A stretch of 64,000 nucleotides of DNA, from positions 1,364,001 through 1,428,000 of the forward strand of contig NZ_AP022618.1 in NCBI RefSeq assembly GCF_010731615.1, written 5' to 3'. The stretch is from Mycolicibacterium insubricum (GTDB lineage Bacteria > Actinomycetota > Actinomycetes > Mycobacteriales > Mycobacteriaceae). This document shows, one piece after another, positions 17,231-27,240 of this stretch. Position 1 is the first letter of the stretch, and each line of letters starts with the position of its first letter. Both the position numbers and the translations under genes were made by a program. The notes beneath the pieces were generated by a model. It searched no databases. It saw only the letters and a program-made list of their open reading frames with translations, and was not told the origin of the DNA.

Positions 17231-18417
17231 CCGCAGTGGCACCGGTTCCCCGGCTCGTCGACCAGTTCGAGCGCGGCTTGGACGCGCCCATCTGTCTGAC
17301 CTGGGAACTCACCTACGCCTGCAACCTGTCGTGTGTGCACTGCCTGTCCAGCTCCGGCAAGCGCGACCCCCGCGAGCTGAGCACCGAGGACTGCAAGGCC
17401 ATCATCGACGAACTGCAGCGCATGCAGGTGTTCTACGTCAACATCGGGGGCGGCGAACCCACCGTGCGATCGGACTTCTGGGAGCTCGTCGACTACGCCA
17501 CCGAGCATCAGGTCGGCGTCAAGTTCTCCACCAACGGAGTCCGCATCACCCCTGAGGTGGCCGCCAAGTTGGCCGCCAGTGACTATGTGGACGTTCAGAT
17601 TTCGCTGGACGGCGCCACCGCGGAGGTCAACGACGCAGTGCGCGGTCCGGGTTCGTTCGCGATGGCGATCCGTGCGCTGGAGAACCTCGCCGAGGCGGGT
17701 TTCGCCGACGCCAAGATCTCCGTCGTCGTCACCCGCGAGAACGTCGACCAACTCGATGATTTCAAGGCCCTGGCCGACCGGTACGGAGCCACCTTGCGGA
17801 TCACCCGGCTGCGTCCGTCCGGCCGTGGCGCCGACGTGTGGGATGAGCTGCATCCCACCGCCGCCCAGCAGGTTCAGCTCTACGATTGGCTGGTCGCCCA
17901 CGGCGAGGGCGTCCTCACCGGGGATTCGTTCTTCCACCTGTCGGGACTGGGCGCGCCGGGAGCGCTGGCCGGGCTGAACCTGTGCGGAGCCGGCCGGGTG
18001 GTCTGCCTGATCGACCCCGTCGGTGATGTCTACGCCTGCCCGTTCGCCATCCACGAGCGCTTCCTCGCCGGGAACATCCTGACCGACAACGGTTTTGCCA
18101 ACGTCTGGCAGAATGCGCCGCTGTTCCGCGAACTCCGCGAACCGCAGTCGGCCGGTGCGTGCGGCAGCTGCGGACACTACGACGCCTGCCGGGGCGGCTG
18201 CATGGCGGCCAAGTTCTTCACCGGTCTGCCGATGGACGGCCCGGACCCCGAATGCGTGCAGGGCTACGGCGAACCGGCGCTGGCCGCCGAGCGTGACAAG
18301 CCCAAGTCGCACATCGACCACTCCCGCAGCGGCGGCCGCAAGGGCCCGATTCCGTTGAAGCTGTTGACCATGCCGTCCAAGGCCCCCCAGAAGTTCTGCA
18401 ACGAAAGTCCGGTCTAG
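17227..18417 (+). CDS. mftC: mycofactocin radical SAM maturase MftC
   Basis: A 396-residue radical SAM/SPASM enzyme. The [4Fe-4S] motif CxxxCxxC is C32, C36, C39 (YACNLSCVHC), followed by the IGGGEP motif. The C-terminal SPASM region has LCGAGRVVCLIDPVGDVYAC and CGSCGHYDACRGGC, which hold auxiliary clusters. It oxidatively decarboxylates the C-terminal Tyr of MftA and then forms the Val-Tyr C-C bond. The GTG start at 17227 overlaps the mftB stop, indicating translational coupling. Confidence 0.97.
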   Translation: MTAVAPVPRLVDQFERGLDAPICLTWELTYACNLSCVHCLSSSGKRDPRELSTEDCKAIIDELQRMQVFYVNIGGGEPTVRSDFWELVDYATEHQVGVKFSTNGVRITPEVAAKLAASDYVDVQISLDGATAEVNDAVRGPGSFAMAIRALENLAEAGFADAKISVVVTRENVDQLDDFKALADRYGATLRITRLRPSGRGADVWDELHPTAAQQVQLYDWLVAHGEGVLTGDSFFHLSGLGAPGALAGLNLCGAGRVVCLIDPVGDVYACPFAIHERFLAGNILTDNGFANVWQNAPLFRELREPQSAGACGSCGHYDACRGGCMAAKFFTGLPMDGPDPECVQGYGEPALAAERDKPKSHIDHSRSGGRKGPIPLKLLTMPSKAPQKFCNESPV

Positions 18418-18421
18418 CAAT

Positions 18422-19597
18422 ATGGCTCGTGATACCTGGTTCGAAACCGTCGCCATCGCCCAGCAGCGTGCCAAGAAGCGGCTGCCGAAGTCGGTGTACT
18501 CCTCGCTGATCTCGGCCAGCGAGAAGGGTCTCACCGTCTCCGACAACGTGGAAAGCTTCGGCGAACTCGGCTTCGCCCCGCACGTTGTCGGTGCGCCGGA
18601 GAAGCGTGAGATGGCCACAACCGTTATGGGCCAGGATATTTCGATGCCGGTCATCATCTCGCCGACCGGGGTCCAGGCCGTCGACCCCGACGGGGAGGTC
18701 GCCGTTGCGCGGGCGGCCGCGGCGCGGGGCACGGCCATGGGACTGTCGTCGTTCGCATCCAAGCCGATCGAGGACGTCGTCGCTGTCAACGACAAGATCT
18801 TCTTCCAGATCTACTGGCTGGGCGGGCGTGAGGCCATCGCCGAGCGGGTGCAGCGGGCCAAGGACGCCGGCGCGGTCGGTATGATCGCCACCACCGACTG
18901 GAGCTTCTCGCACGGCCGGGACTGGGGCAGCCCGACGATTCCGGAGAAGATGGACCTGGCCACCATCGTCAAGATGATGCCCGAGGGCCTGGCCCGACCC
19001 CGCTGGTTCCTGCAGTGGGCCAAGACCCTGCACCCGCCGAACCTGCGGGTGCCCAACCAGGGGCGTCGCGGTGACGCCGGGCCGCCGTTCTTCCAGGCCT
19101 ACGGGGAGTGGATGGGCACCCCGCCGCCCACCTGGGAGGACATCGCCTGGCTGCGCCAGGAGTGGGGCGGCCCCTTCATGCTCAAGGGCATCGTCCGTGT
19201 AGACGACGCCAAACGTGCTGTGGACGCGGGAGTTTCGGCCATCTCGGTGTCCAACCACGGTGGCAACAATCTGGACGGGACACCGGCCTCGATCCGCTGC
19301 CTGCCCGCGGTCGCCGAGGCCGTCGGCGACCAGATCGAGGTGCTCCTGGACGGCGGCATCCGCCGGGGCAGCGACGTTGTCAAGGCCGTCGCGCTGGGGG
19401 CCCGGGCAGTGATGATCGGCCGGGCTTACCTCTGGGGGCTGGCCGCCAACGGTCAGGCCGGCGTGGAGAACGTGCTCGATCTGTTGCGCGGCGGCATCGA
19501 TTCGGCACTGATGGGTCTGGGCCGCGACTCCGTCCACGACCTCAGTCCGGCGGACATCCTGATTCCCGAAGGGTTCACCCGCGCCCTCGGCACCTAG
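18422..19597 (+). CDS. mftD: mycofactocin FMN-dependent dehydrogenase MftD
   Basis: A 391-residue enzyme of the alpha-hydroxy-acid dehydrogenase fold (formerly annotated LldD1). Landmarks are PVIISPTGVQAVDPDGE in the N-terminal half, the FMN/substrate loop SVSNHGGNNLDGTPA, and LLDGGIRRGSDVVKA with the phosphate-binding end GARAVMIGRAY. MftD oxidatively deaminates the free core (AHDP) to give premycofactocin. It begins 4 nt after mftC. A 146-bp gap follows before mftE, longer than other gaps in the cluster. Confidence 0.95.
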   Translation: MARDTWFETVAIAQQRAKKRLPKSVYSSLISASEKGLTVSDNVESFGELGFAPHVVGAPEKREMATTVMGQDISMPVIISPTGVQAVDPDGEVAVARAAAARGTAMGLSSFASKPIEDVVAVNDKIFFQIYWLGGREAIAERVQRAKDAGAVGMIATTDWSFSHGRDWGSPTIPEKMDLATIVKMMPEGLARPRWFLQWAKTLHPPNLRVPNQGRRGDAGPPFFQAYGEWMGTPPPTWEDIAWLRQEWGGPFMLKGIVRVDDAKRAVDAGVSAISVSNHGGNNLDGTPASIRCLPAVAEAVGDQIEVLLDGGIRRGSDVVKAVALGARAVMIGRAYLWGLAANGQAGVENVLDLLRGGIDSALMGLGRDSVHDLSPADILIPEGFTRALGT

Positions 19598-19611
19598 CGG
19601 ACCGCGGTCCG
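19598..19611. terminator. 14-bp palindrome after mftD
   Basis: cggaccgcggtccg is a perfect palindrome directly after the mftD stop. It could weaken read-through into mftE or bind a regulator. It lacks a loop and a U-tract, so a true terminator is uncertain. Confidence 0.3.
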
Positions 19612-19716
19612 ATTGGCTCGGGTTACTGGTGCGGACGGGACTCACGTGGCGTGGGTGAAAAATGCGGCCCGCGGTTGCCGGATTTTGGAAACTGAGCCAC
19701 AACAACCGGTGCGCAA

Positions 19717-19743
19717 CCGATGGAATCGGCCTAACATCTGCTG
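19717..19743 (+). promoter_or_regulatory. probable internal promoter of mftEFG
   Basis: TAACAT at 19732-19737 matches the TANNNT -10 pattern and ends 6 nt before the mftE GTG, which would give a leaderless transcript. A small inverted repeat, ccgat-gga-atcgg (19717-19729), lies just upstream. No good -35 is visible, as is common for mycobacterial leaderless promoters. Confidence 0.45.
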
Positions 19744-20460
19744 GTGCCTTACTCCGCCGAGCTGGGAGACTCGACGTCGAGTGATTTGGATGGACTGCAG
19801 CCGGTGTTGATCGTTCCGGTCGGTTCCGTTGAGCAACACGGGCCGCATCTACCGCTCGACACCGATACCCGCATTGCCGCCGCCGTGGTCGGTGCGGTCA
19901 CCGACCGCCTGGCGGGCGCGTCCCGGGACGTCCTGACGGCCCCGGCCATCGCCTACGGCGCCAGCGGCGAACACGAGGGCTTCCCCGGGACCGTGTCGAT
20001 CGGCACCACCGCGCTGTCCGGGCTGCTCATCGAATACGGACGTTCCGCCTGCCGATGGGCGGGGCAGCTGGTGTTCGTCAACGGTCACGGTGGCAACGCC
20101 CAGGCCCTGGCCGATGCGGTGGCCCGGCTGCGTTTCGAGGGTCGAGATGCCGCCTGGTGCGCGCCGAGTGTCGCCGGCGCCGATGCGCACGCCGGACACA
20201 CCGAAACGTCGGTACTGCTGCATCTTTCGCCGGAGGTCGTTCGTTTCGACCGCGCGGTTCCTGGCAACCGGGCGGCATTGCGTGAACTGCTGCCGAGCAT
20301 GCGGGCCGGGGGGCTCGCGGCTGTGAGCAAGGAGGGAATCTTGGGGGACCCGACAACGGCGAGTGCTGCGGCGGGGGCGCAGATTTTCGCCGAGATGGTC
20401 GACGGTTGCGTGCGCCGGATCGAGGACTGGTGCCCCGACGACCGCGGGCTGCTGATATGA
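19744..20460 (+). CDS. mftE: mycofactocin peptidase MftE
   Basis: A 238-residue creatininase-family metallopeptidase. The metal-binding segment [16 protein letters not shown] (E30, H32, H35, D39, D41 region) and [11 protein letters not shown] are typical. MftE cuts the modified MftA before the last two residues to release the cyclised core (AHDP). The GTG start at 19744 gives the family's usual N-terminus. The stop overlaps the mftF start as ATGA. Confidence 0.95.
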   Translation: MPYSAELGDSTSSDLDGLQPVLIVPVGSVEQHGPHLPLDTDTRIAAAVVGAVTDRLAGASRDVLTAPAIAYGASGEHEGFPGTVSIGTTALSGLLIEYGRSACRWAGQLVFVNGHGGNAQALADAVARLRFEGRDAAWCAPSVAGADAHAGHTETSVLLHLSPEVVRFDRAVPGNRAALRELLPSMRAGGLAAVSKEGILGDPTTASAAAGAQIFAEMVDGCVRRIEDWCPDDRGLLI

Positions 20461-21875
20461 CAGGGCAGCGACTACCCGACGGCTTCGCCGTCCAGGTAGA
20501 TCGCCGGGTGCGGGTGCTCGGCTCCGGCTCGGTGCTCCTCGGCGGCTCCCCGATGCGGATGTTGCGGCTCGCACCGGCGGCCCAGAGCATGATCGGCAAC
20601 GGGCGGCTGGAGGTCCGCGATGCGCAGAGCGCACAGCTGGCCCGCACCCTTCTGGATGCCACCGTGGCGCACCCGCGACCGCCGTGCGGCCCATCGTACC
20701 GCGACGTGACGGTGGTTATTCCGGTGCGCGACAACCTGACCGGGGTGCAGCGGCTGGTGCATTCGCTGCGTGGGCTAGCCGTGGTGGTCGTCGACGACGG
20801 GTCCGCGCGTCCGGTACAGGTCGAGGACTTCGCCGGCGCCAACTGCGCGGTGCGGGTGATCCGCCGCCTGGAGTCCGGTGGACCGGCGGCCGCCCGCAAC
20901 GCCGGAATGGCCTTGTGTGAAACGGAATTCGTCGTATTCCTGGACTCCGACGTGGTCCCGCGCCGGGGCTGGCTGGAGGCGCTGCTCGGGCACTTTTGCG
21001 ATCCCGCGGTCGCGCTGGTGGCACCCCGCATCGTCGGAATGCCCGACGCCGACAATCTGCTCGCCCGCTACGAGGCGGTGCGCTCCTCCCTGGATCTCGG
21101 CCAGCGGGAGGCCCCGGTGATGCCGCACGGTTCGGTGTCGTACGTGCCGAGCGCGGCGATGGTCGGCCGCACCGAGGCGCTGCGCGCCATCGACGGTTTC
21201 GACGAGGCGATGACCTGCGGAGAGGACGTCGACCTGTGCTGGCGGCTGGTCGAGGCCGGTGCCCGGCTCCGCTACGAACCGATCGCCCTGGTCTCCCACG
21301 ATCATCGCAGCGACCCGGGACAGTGGCTGCGGCGCAAGGCGTTCTACGGCAGCTCGGCCGGGCCGCTGGCGCAGCGACATCCGGGAAAGGTGGCACCGCT
21401 GGTGATATCCGGCTGGGCGCTGCTGAGCTGGCTCCTTCTGGCCATCGGTGGCCGGCTGGGCGTGCTGGGCTCGCTGCTGTGCGCGGCGGTGGCCGGCGGC
21501 AAGGTCACCCGAGCGCTGCGGTCCCCGGAGACCGGAGCCCGCGAAGTCGCTCTGCTGACCACCCGCGGTCTGGGCTCAGCAGCCCTTCAGCTGTGCGCTG
21601 CGATCTGCCGGCACTACTGGCCGCTCGCGCTGCTCGGTGCGTTGCTGTCGCCCCGGATGCGCCGGGCGGTGTTGATCGCCGCGGTGATCGACGGCGTCGC
21701 CGACTGGCTCGCGCACCGCCGCACAGGTGAGGACGCCGACGAGGTCCGGCCGGTCGGAATCATCGCCTACCTGATGATCAAACGGCTCGACGACCTGGCC
21801 TACGGTGCCGGGCTGTGGGAATCGGTGGTGCGCGGCCGGACCGTCGCACCGCTGCAGCCGCAGATCCGATTCTGA
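20457..21875 (+). CDS. mftF: mycofactocin glycosyltransferase MftF
   Basis: A 472-residue family 2 glycosyltransferase. An N-terminal PqqD-like segment precedes the GT-A domain ([15 protein letters not shown] at 112-116, FLDSDV with DSD at 163-165). A hydrophobic C-terminal region ([13 protein letters not shown] and later stretches) suggests membrane association. MftF adds a glucose chain to (pre)mycofactocin. The ATG at 20457 lies in an ATGA overlap with mftE and is preferred to an upstream in-frame ATG at 20406. Confidence 0.95.
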   Translation: MTGQRLPDGFAVQVDRRVRVLGSGSVLLGGSPMRMLRLAPAAQSMIGNGRLEVRDAQSAQLARTLLDATVAHPRPPCGPSYRDVTVVIPVRDNLTGVQRLVHSLRGLAVVVVDDGSARPVQVEDFAGANCAVRVIRRLESGGPAAARNAGMALCETEFVVFLDSDVVPRRGWLEALLGHFCDPAVALVAPRIVGMPDADNLLARYEAVRSSLDLGQREAPVMPHGSVSYVPSAAMVGRTEALRAIDGFDEAMTCGEDVDLCWRLVEAGARLRYEPIALVSHDHRSDPGQWLRRKAFYGSSAGPLAQRHPGKVAPLVISGWALLSWLLLAIGGRLGVLGSLLCAAVAGGKVTRALRSPETGAREVALLTTRGLGSAALQLCAAICRHYWPLALLGALLSPRMRRAVLIAAVIDGVADWLAHRRTGEDADEVRPVGIIAYLMIKRLDDLAYGAGLWESVVRGRTVAPLQPQIRF

Positions 21876-21883
21876 TCGCGACG

Positions 21884-23302
21884 GTGCGCAGCGACGTCCT
21901 GATCGTCGGTGCCGGCAGCGCCGGTTCCGTCCTGGCCGAGCGCCTTTCACGCGATCCGCAGCGCCGCGTCACGGTGCTGGAGACCGGCCCGGATACCGGC
22001 GATGCAACCATCGCCGGGTTGATCGGCGACGGACTGCGGCTTCCGCTGGGGCCGGACAGCCCGGTCGTCGCCCGCTACCCGACGCTACTGACCGACGATC
22101 CGATACGCAGCGTCGACCTGGTCCGAGGCGCTGTGACGGGCGGCTCCGGAGCGGTCAACGGCGGCTACTTCTGCCGTCCCCCGTCGGGCGATTTCGCCGA
22201 CTGGGCGCTACCGGGATGGAGCTGGCCAGAGGTGTTGCCGCACTTCCGGGCGATCGAAACCGACCTGGATTTCGCCGGTCCGCTGCACGGCGACGACGGG
22301 CCGATCCCGGTCCGCAGGGCCGCCGACCCGGGGGATATCAGCGCCCAATTCGCCGAGGCGGCGACACGTGCGGGCATCGTCTGGCTCGACGACCTCAACG
22401 GCGACCATCCCCGGTTGCCCGACGGGATCGGCGCGGTCCCGTCGAACACCATCGACGGACGTCGCCTGGGGCCTGGCGAGACATTCCTCGCTCGGGCGAG
22501 AACCCGTCCGAACCTGTTGGTGTACAACGAAATACAGGTGACAAGAATCGAGTTCGCCGGATCCCGAGCGACCGGTGTCATCGGTCGCGGTCCCGACGGG
22601 CCGGTGCGGTTCGGCGCCGAGGCGGTGGTGCTGTGCGCGGGTGCGATCGGCACCGCGAAACTGCTGATGCTCTCCGGAATCGGCGATCCGGCGCATCTGG
22701 CCGGCCTGGGCATCGAAACGCGGGTGTCCGCCCCCGTCGGATCTGCATGCTGCGATCACCCGGAGTGGGTACTGCCGACCGTTTGGACGTCGGGCTCCCG
22801 GGGTCCAGTGCTCGAGGTGGTTTTCAGCCTGGCCGCCGGGATTGAAATACGGCCATATACAACGGGATTCGGTGCGATGACCGGGAATCGCCAGGAAGAT
22901 GACCCGGTGTGCATCGCGGTGTCCCTGATGACCCCGGCTGCCCGAGGAACGGTCCGGCTGCGCAGTGTCGACCCAGCCGCGGCCCCGGATATCCGCCAGC
23001 ACTACGACACCGAACCGGCCGACGCGCGTAAACTCGCCCACGGCGTCGCCGTGGTGCGTGAAATACTCAGCGGCACAGGGTCAATCGACGGTCCATACTG
23101 GTCCACCTCGCAACACCTGTGCGGTACCGCTCCGATGGGCACCGACGGGGACCCGCGGGCAGTCCTGGACCCGCAGTGCCGGGTCCGCGGCGTCGACGGG
23201 CTGTGGGTGATCGACGGATCGGCGCTGCCCGCGGCCCCTGGGCGCGGCCCGCATGCCGTCACGGTGATGCTCGCCCATCGGGCGGCGGAGTTCGTGCACT
23301 AG
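21884..23302 (+). CDS. mftG: mycofactocin-associated GMC oxidoreductase MftG
   Basis: A 472-residue FAD-dependent glucose-methanol-choline family enzyme. The FAD loop LIVGAGSAGSVLAER is at the N-terminus, TGGSGAVNGGYFCRP is the second FAD contact, and the C-terminal GMC_oxred_C region ends with HLCGTAPMG and DGSALPAAPGRGPHAVTVM. MftG is reported to reoxidise mycofactocinol and link it to respiration. The GTG at 21884 follows the mftF stop by 8 nt and starts just before the FAD strand. An in-frame start at 21815 would overlap mftF by 60 bp. Confidence 0.9.
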   Translation: MRSDVLIVGAGSAGSVLAERLSRDPQRRVTVLETGPDTGDATIAGLIGDGLRLPLGPDSPVVARYPTLLTDDPIRSVDLVRGAVTGGSGAVNGGYFCRPPSGDFADWALPGWSWPEVLPHFRAIETDLDFAGPLHGDDGPIPVRRAADPGDISAQFAEAATRAGIVWLDDLNGDHPRLPDGIGAVPSNTIDGRRLGPGETFLARARTRPNLLVYNEIQVTRIEFAGSRATGVIGRGPDGPVRFGAEAVVLCAGAIGTAKLLMLSGIGDPAHLAGLGIETRVSAPVGSACCDHPEWVLPTVWTSGSRGPVLEVVFSLAAGIEIRPYTTGFGAMTGNRQEDDPVCIAVSLMTPAARGTVRLRSVDPAAAPDIRQHYDTEPADARKLAHGVAVVREILSGTGSIDGPYWSTSQHLCGTAPMGTDGDPRAVLDPQCRVRGVDGLWVIDGSALPAAPGRGPHAVTVMLAHRAAEFVH

Positions 23303-23455
23303 CCCCGTCGCCGGGGGTATCGCCTTGCCGGGTCTTGGAGTTCGCTGTGCAACCGCTGGGCGGTGGCGAAGAATGTGTGCGTCCCGGTGTTGTGGCGCGA
23401 GGCCCCGTGCCGTACCTTCGGCTGATTAGCTGCCCTAGCGAAGAAAGGGGCATCG

Positions 23456-23902
23456 GTGCGGCGGGATACCTTTGCACGCCGGGTGGCGCGGCACTGGACT
23501 CTGCTGCTGGCGGTCGCGGTGATCGCGGTGGCAGGGTTCACGGTGTACCGGCTGCACGGACTCTTCGCCGCCCACGACGTGACGGCCACGCCGGACAATT
23601 CGTCCAACGACGTCGTCCCCTTCAACCCGAAGCACGTCGTCGTGGAGGTGTTCGGCGCTCCGGGATCGGTGGCCACCATCACCTTCACCGACGTCAACGC
23701 CCAGCCGCAGCGTCGCGACGCCGTTACCCTGCCCTGGGCCTACGACACGACGACCACCCAGCCGGCGGTGTTCGTCAACGTCGCCGCCCAGGGTGACCGG
23801 GATTCGATCAGCTGCCGCATCACCATCGACGGCGAGGTCAAAGACGAGCGCACGGTCAACACCCACAGTGCGTTCACCTACTGTCTGGATAAGTCCGGAT
23901 GA
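23456..23902 (+). CDS. MmpS-family membrane protein
   Basis: A 148-residue protein with one N-terminal transmembrane helix (about residues 14-33, [20 protein letters not shown]) and an exported beta-rich domain ([19 protein letters not shown] ... CRITIDGEV ... YCLDKSG) with two cysteines. MmpS proteins are accessory factors of MmpL transporters. The GTG at 23456 follows gaaagggg. It overlaps the mmpL start as ATGA, showing co-translation. Which of the several MmpS types this is cannot be told. Confidence 0.9.
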   Translation: MRRDTFARRVARHWTLLLAVAVIAVAGFTVYRLHGLFAAHDVTATPDNSSNDVVPFNPKHVVVEVFGAPGSVATITFTDVNAQPQRRDAVTLPWAYDTTTTQPAVFVNVAAQGDRDSISCRITIDGEVKDERTVNTHSAFTYCLDKSG

Positions 23903-26763
23903 GCGCGTGGATCCGGCGGTTCGCCCCGCTCGTCGCCCTGTTCTGGCTCGCGCTGGCCGTCGTCACGAACGTGTTTGTGCCGCAGCTGGAAACGGTCGCC
24001 GAGGCGCACAACGTCTCGATGAGCGCCCAGGATGCCCCGTCGATGCAGGCCGCCAAACGGATCGGCAAGGTATTCGACGAGTTCGACTCGGACAGCTCGG
24101 CGATGATCGTGCTGGAGGGCGACGAGCCGCTCGGCGCCCAAGCGCACCACTACTACGACGGGCTGATCGGCCAGCTGTCCCGGGACACCGTGCACGTCCA
24201 GCACATTCAGAACTTCTGGGGCGACCCGCTGACGGCGGCCGGTTCGCAGAGCGCTGACGGCAAGGCGGCGTTGGTGCAGCTCTACCTGGCCGGCAATCAG
24301 GGTGAATCGCTGGCCAACCAGTCCGTCGACGCGGTGCGTCAGGTGGTGGACGAGACCCCGCCGCCCCCCGGCCTGAAGGTGTACGTCACCGGGGCCGCGC
24401 CGATGATCACCGACCAGTTCGAGGTGGGTCGGCACGGCACTCTGAAAACGACCCTGATCACCATCGGGGTGATCGCGGTGATGCTGTTCGTACTCTACCG
24501 CCGGATCACCACGGTGATGATCGTGCTGTTCACGGTGATGATCGGCCTGACGGCATCGCGCGGGGTGGTCGCGGTACTGGCCAGCGCCGGGGTCATCAAG
24601 CTGTCCACGTATTCGACGAATCTGCTTACCCTGCTGGTGATCGCGGCCGGAACCGACTACGCGATCTTCCTGCTCGGTCGGTTCCACGAGGCGCGCTACG
24701 ACGGGCAGGACCGGGTCACGGCGTTCACCACCATGTACCGCGGCACCGCGCACATCATCGTGGGTTCGGGTCTGACCATCGCCGGTGCGGTGCTGTGCCT
24801 GTCGTTCACGCGGCTCCCGTACTTCCAGACCCTCGGCGTGCCCGCGGGGCTCGGGGTCCTGGTCGCCGTGGCGGCGGCGTTGACGCTGACACCGTCGGTC
24901 CTGGTGCTCGGCCGGCACTTCGGGCTCTTCGAACCGGCCCGGCCGATGCGGACGCGGGGGTGGCGTCGGATCGGGACGGCCATCGTGCGCTGGCCCGGAC
25001 CCATCCTGGTGGCGACGTGCGCGGTGGCGGCCGTCGGCCTGCTCGCCCTGCCGGGCTATCACACCAGCTATGACGTGCGGCCGTACATGCCCGCCGGCGC
25101 CCCGGCCAACACCGGGTACGCGGCCGCGGAACGGCACTTCTCGCAGGCCCGGCTCAACCCCGAGCTGCTGATGATCGAGGCCGACCACGACCTGCGCAAC
25201 CCGACCGGGATGATCCTGCTGGAACGGGTCGCCAAGGCGGTGTTCCACACCGACGGCATTGCGCAGGTCCAGTCGATCACCCGGCCGCTGGGCACCCCGC
25301 TGGACCACACGTCGATACCGTTCCAGATCAGCGCGGGCAACGGGGCGCAGCTCAACAATCTGCCGTTCCAGCAGGCGCGGTCCGCCGATCTACTCAAGCA
25401 GGTCGAGGTGATCAACACCTCGATCAACATCCTGCGCCAGCAGTACGCGCTGCAGCAGCAGTCCAGCGCCGCGACCAACGATCAGACCAAGGCGTTCGCG
25501 CAGACCGTCGCCACCGCCCAGGACCTGCGCGACAAGATTGCCAACTTCGATGACTTCCTGCGGCCGATCCGCAGCTACTTTTACTGGGAGCCGCACTGTT
25601 TCAACATCCCCGCGTGCGCCGCGCTGCGGTCGGTCTTCGACGCCCTCGACGGCGTCGACGCGCTCGTCGACCAACTGGGCAACGTTTCGACCAGCATCGC
25701 CAAACTCGATGCGCTGCAACCGAAGCTGCTCGCATTGATCCCGCCGCAGATCGCCAGCCAGGAGGCCAACCGGGACCTGGCGCTGACGAACTACGCGACC
25801 AACTCGGGTCTCAACGACCAGGCCGCGGCGTCGCTGGACAACGCGATGGCGATGGGCCAAGCCTTCGACGCCGCGAAGACCGACGACTCGTTCTACCTGC
25901 CGCCGGAGGCGTTCCGCAATCCGGAGTTCCTGCGCGGACTCAAGCTGTTCCTGTCGCCGGACGGCAAGGCCGCCCGGATGATCATCACCCACGAGGGTGA
26001 TCCGGCCACGCCCGAGGGCATCGCCCACATCGCCGCGATCCGGCATGCCGCGGCCGACGCCGTCAAGGGGACCCCGCTGGCCGGGTCCCGGATCTACCTG
26101 GCCGGAACCGCCGCCACGTACTCCGACATTCAGGACGGCGCGAAGTACGACCTGATGATCGCCGGAATCGCGGCGATCAGCCTGATCCTATTGGTGATGG
26201 TCTTCATCACCCGCAGCGTGGTGGCCGCGCTGGTGATCGTCGGCACCGTGGCCCTGTCGCTGGGCGCCGCGTTCGGGCTGTCGGTGCTGATCTGGCAGGA
26301 CCTGCTCGGCATCCAACTGTTCTGGATCGTGCTGGCGCTGGCGGTGATCCTGCTGCTGGCGGTGGGATCGGACTACAATCTGCTGCTGATATCCCGGTTC
26401 CAGGAGGAGATCGGCGCCGGCGTGAACACCGGGATCATCCGGGCGATGGCCGGGTCCGGGGCGGTGGTGACGGCCGCCGGTCTGGTGTTCGCGGCGACGA
26501 TGGCGTCGTTCGTGTTCTCCGACCTGAGGGTGCTCGGCCAGATCGGTACGACGATCGCGCTCGGCCTGCTGTTCGACACGTTGATCGTCCGTTCCTTCAT
26601 GACGCCGTCGATCGCGGCGCTGCTGGGACGCTGGTTCTGGTGGCCGCTGCGGGTACGCCCCCGCCCGGCCAGCACGATGCTGCAGCCCTACGGTTCGCGC
26701 GCGGCGGTCCGGCAGTTGCTGCTCTGGGAGGACGGCGACCCGCTCGCGCCGCCACCAAGCTAG
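23899..26763 (+). CDS. MmpL-family RND transporter
   Basis: A 954-residue RND transporter with the usual plan: an N-terminal helix, a first periplasmic domain, a helix bundle containing [19 protein letters not shown] (the MmpL proton-relay motif), a second large periplasmic domain with a coiled-coil-like stretch ([19 protein letters not shown]), and a second bundle with [15 protein letters not shown]. MmpL proteins export lipids, siderophores or drugs across the inner membrane. The substrate is not evident. The mmpS-mmpL pairing resembles the siderophore-exporting MmpS4/5-MmpL4/5 systems, but no regulator or siderophore gene is adjacent. Confidence 0.93.
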   Translation: MSAWIRRFAPLVALFWLALAVVTNVFVPQLETVAEAHNVSMSAQDAPSMQAAKRIGKVFDEFDSDSSAMIVLEGDEPLGAQAHHYYDGLIGQLSRDTVHVQHIQNFWGDPLTAAGSQSADGKAALVQLYLAGNQGESLANQSVDAVRQVVDETPPPPGLKVYVTGAAPMITDQFEVGRHGTLKTTLITIGVIAVMLFVLYRRITTVMIVLFTVMIGLTASRGVVAVLASAGVIKLSTYSTNLLTLLVIAAGTDYAIFLLGRFHEARYDGQDRVTAFTTMYRGTAHIIVGSGLTIAGAVLCLSFTRLPYFQTLGVPAGLGVLVAVAAALTLTPSVLVLGRHFGLFEPARPMRTRGWRRIGTAIVRWPGPILVATCAVAAVGLLALPGYHTSYDVRPYMPAGAPANTGYAAAERHFSQARLNPELLMIEADHDLRNPTGMILLERVAKAVFHTDGIAQVQSITRPLGTPLDHTSIPFQISAGNGAQLNNLPFQQARSADLLKQVEVINTSINILRQQYALQQQSSAATNDQTKAFAQTVATAQDLRDKIANFDDFLRPIRSYFYWEPHCFNIPACAALRSVFDALDGVDALVDQLGNVSTSIAKLDALQPKLLALIPPQIASQEANRDLALTNYATNSGLNDQAAASLDNAMAMGQAFDAAKTDDSFYLPPEAFRNPEFLRGLKLFLSPDGKAARMIITHEGDPATPEGIAHIAAIRHAAADAVKGTPLAGSRIYLAGTAATYSDIQDGAKYDLMIAGIAAISLILLVMVFITRSVVAALVIVGTVALSLGAAFGLSVLIWQDLLGIQLFWIVLALAVILLLAVGSDYNLLLISRFQEEIGAGVNTGIIRAMAGSGAVVTAAGLVFAATMASFVFSDLRVLGQIGTTIALGLLFDTLIVRSFMTPSIAALLGRWFWWPLRVRPRPASTMLQPYGSRAAVRQLLLWEDGDPLAPPPS

Positions 26764-27185
26764 GCGGGCAACCGCGACTTCAACCGCGCCACCCGGCGCA
26801 GCTGCGCAGTCATGTTGAGCGAGGCCAACATCGGCAGCAGTCCGATGAAGGTCCGGAACGACGGATGCCCGCCGTGCGCACTCAGCTCGTACATGCAGCC
26901 GACGATGTAGAACGACCCCATGGTGAACAGCACGCCGGGTATCGCGTAGGCCATCGGTGACCGTGCGTCGGTGACCAATTCGGTGGCGTACTCCGCCTCC
27001 TCGGGCGACAGTGGTTCGCGTTTGCGCATTTTGGCCAGCACGGCCTTGTGCGCGCCGACCTGTTCGCCCATGGGTGCGGGCACCCGCTTGTCCAGCCGGG
27101 AGAAATACCGGAAGGCGACGGCGCCGAGGACGACGGCCAGCACGGCGGCCAGTACCGTCAGATCGCCCCAGAAACCGAGAAACAT
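26760..27185 (-). CDS. small membrane protein of unknown function
   Basis: A 141-residue protein with hydrophobic segments at about 5-25 ([20 protein letters not shown]), 78-97 ([19 protein letters not shown]) and a weaker one at 108-122. A charged cytoplasmic loop lies between them ([20 protein letters not shown]). No family recognised. It converges on mmpL, and their stop codons share the 4 bases ctag. Confidence 0.65.
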   Translation of the reverse strand: MFLGFWGDLTVLAAVLAVVLGAVAFRYFSRLDKRVPAPMGEQVGAHKAVLAKMRKREPLSPEEAEYATELVTDARSPMAYAIPGVLFTMGSFYIVGCMYELSAHGGHPSFRTFIGLLPMLASLNMTAQLRRVARLKSRLPA

Positions 27186-27240
27186 CGGCTTGCTCCTCCG
27201 CGCAGTGTGGCCCCGGGATCAATGTAGCCGTGAGGCCCGG

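Noticed and set aside
23456..26763. MmpS/MmpL as exporter of mycofactocin or the lanthipeptide
   Set aside because: Only proximity supports it: a separate transcription start is likely and MmpL substrates are usually lipids or siderophores.
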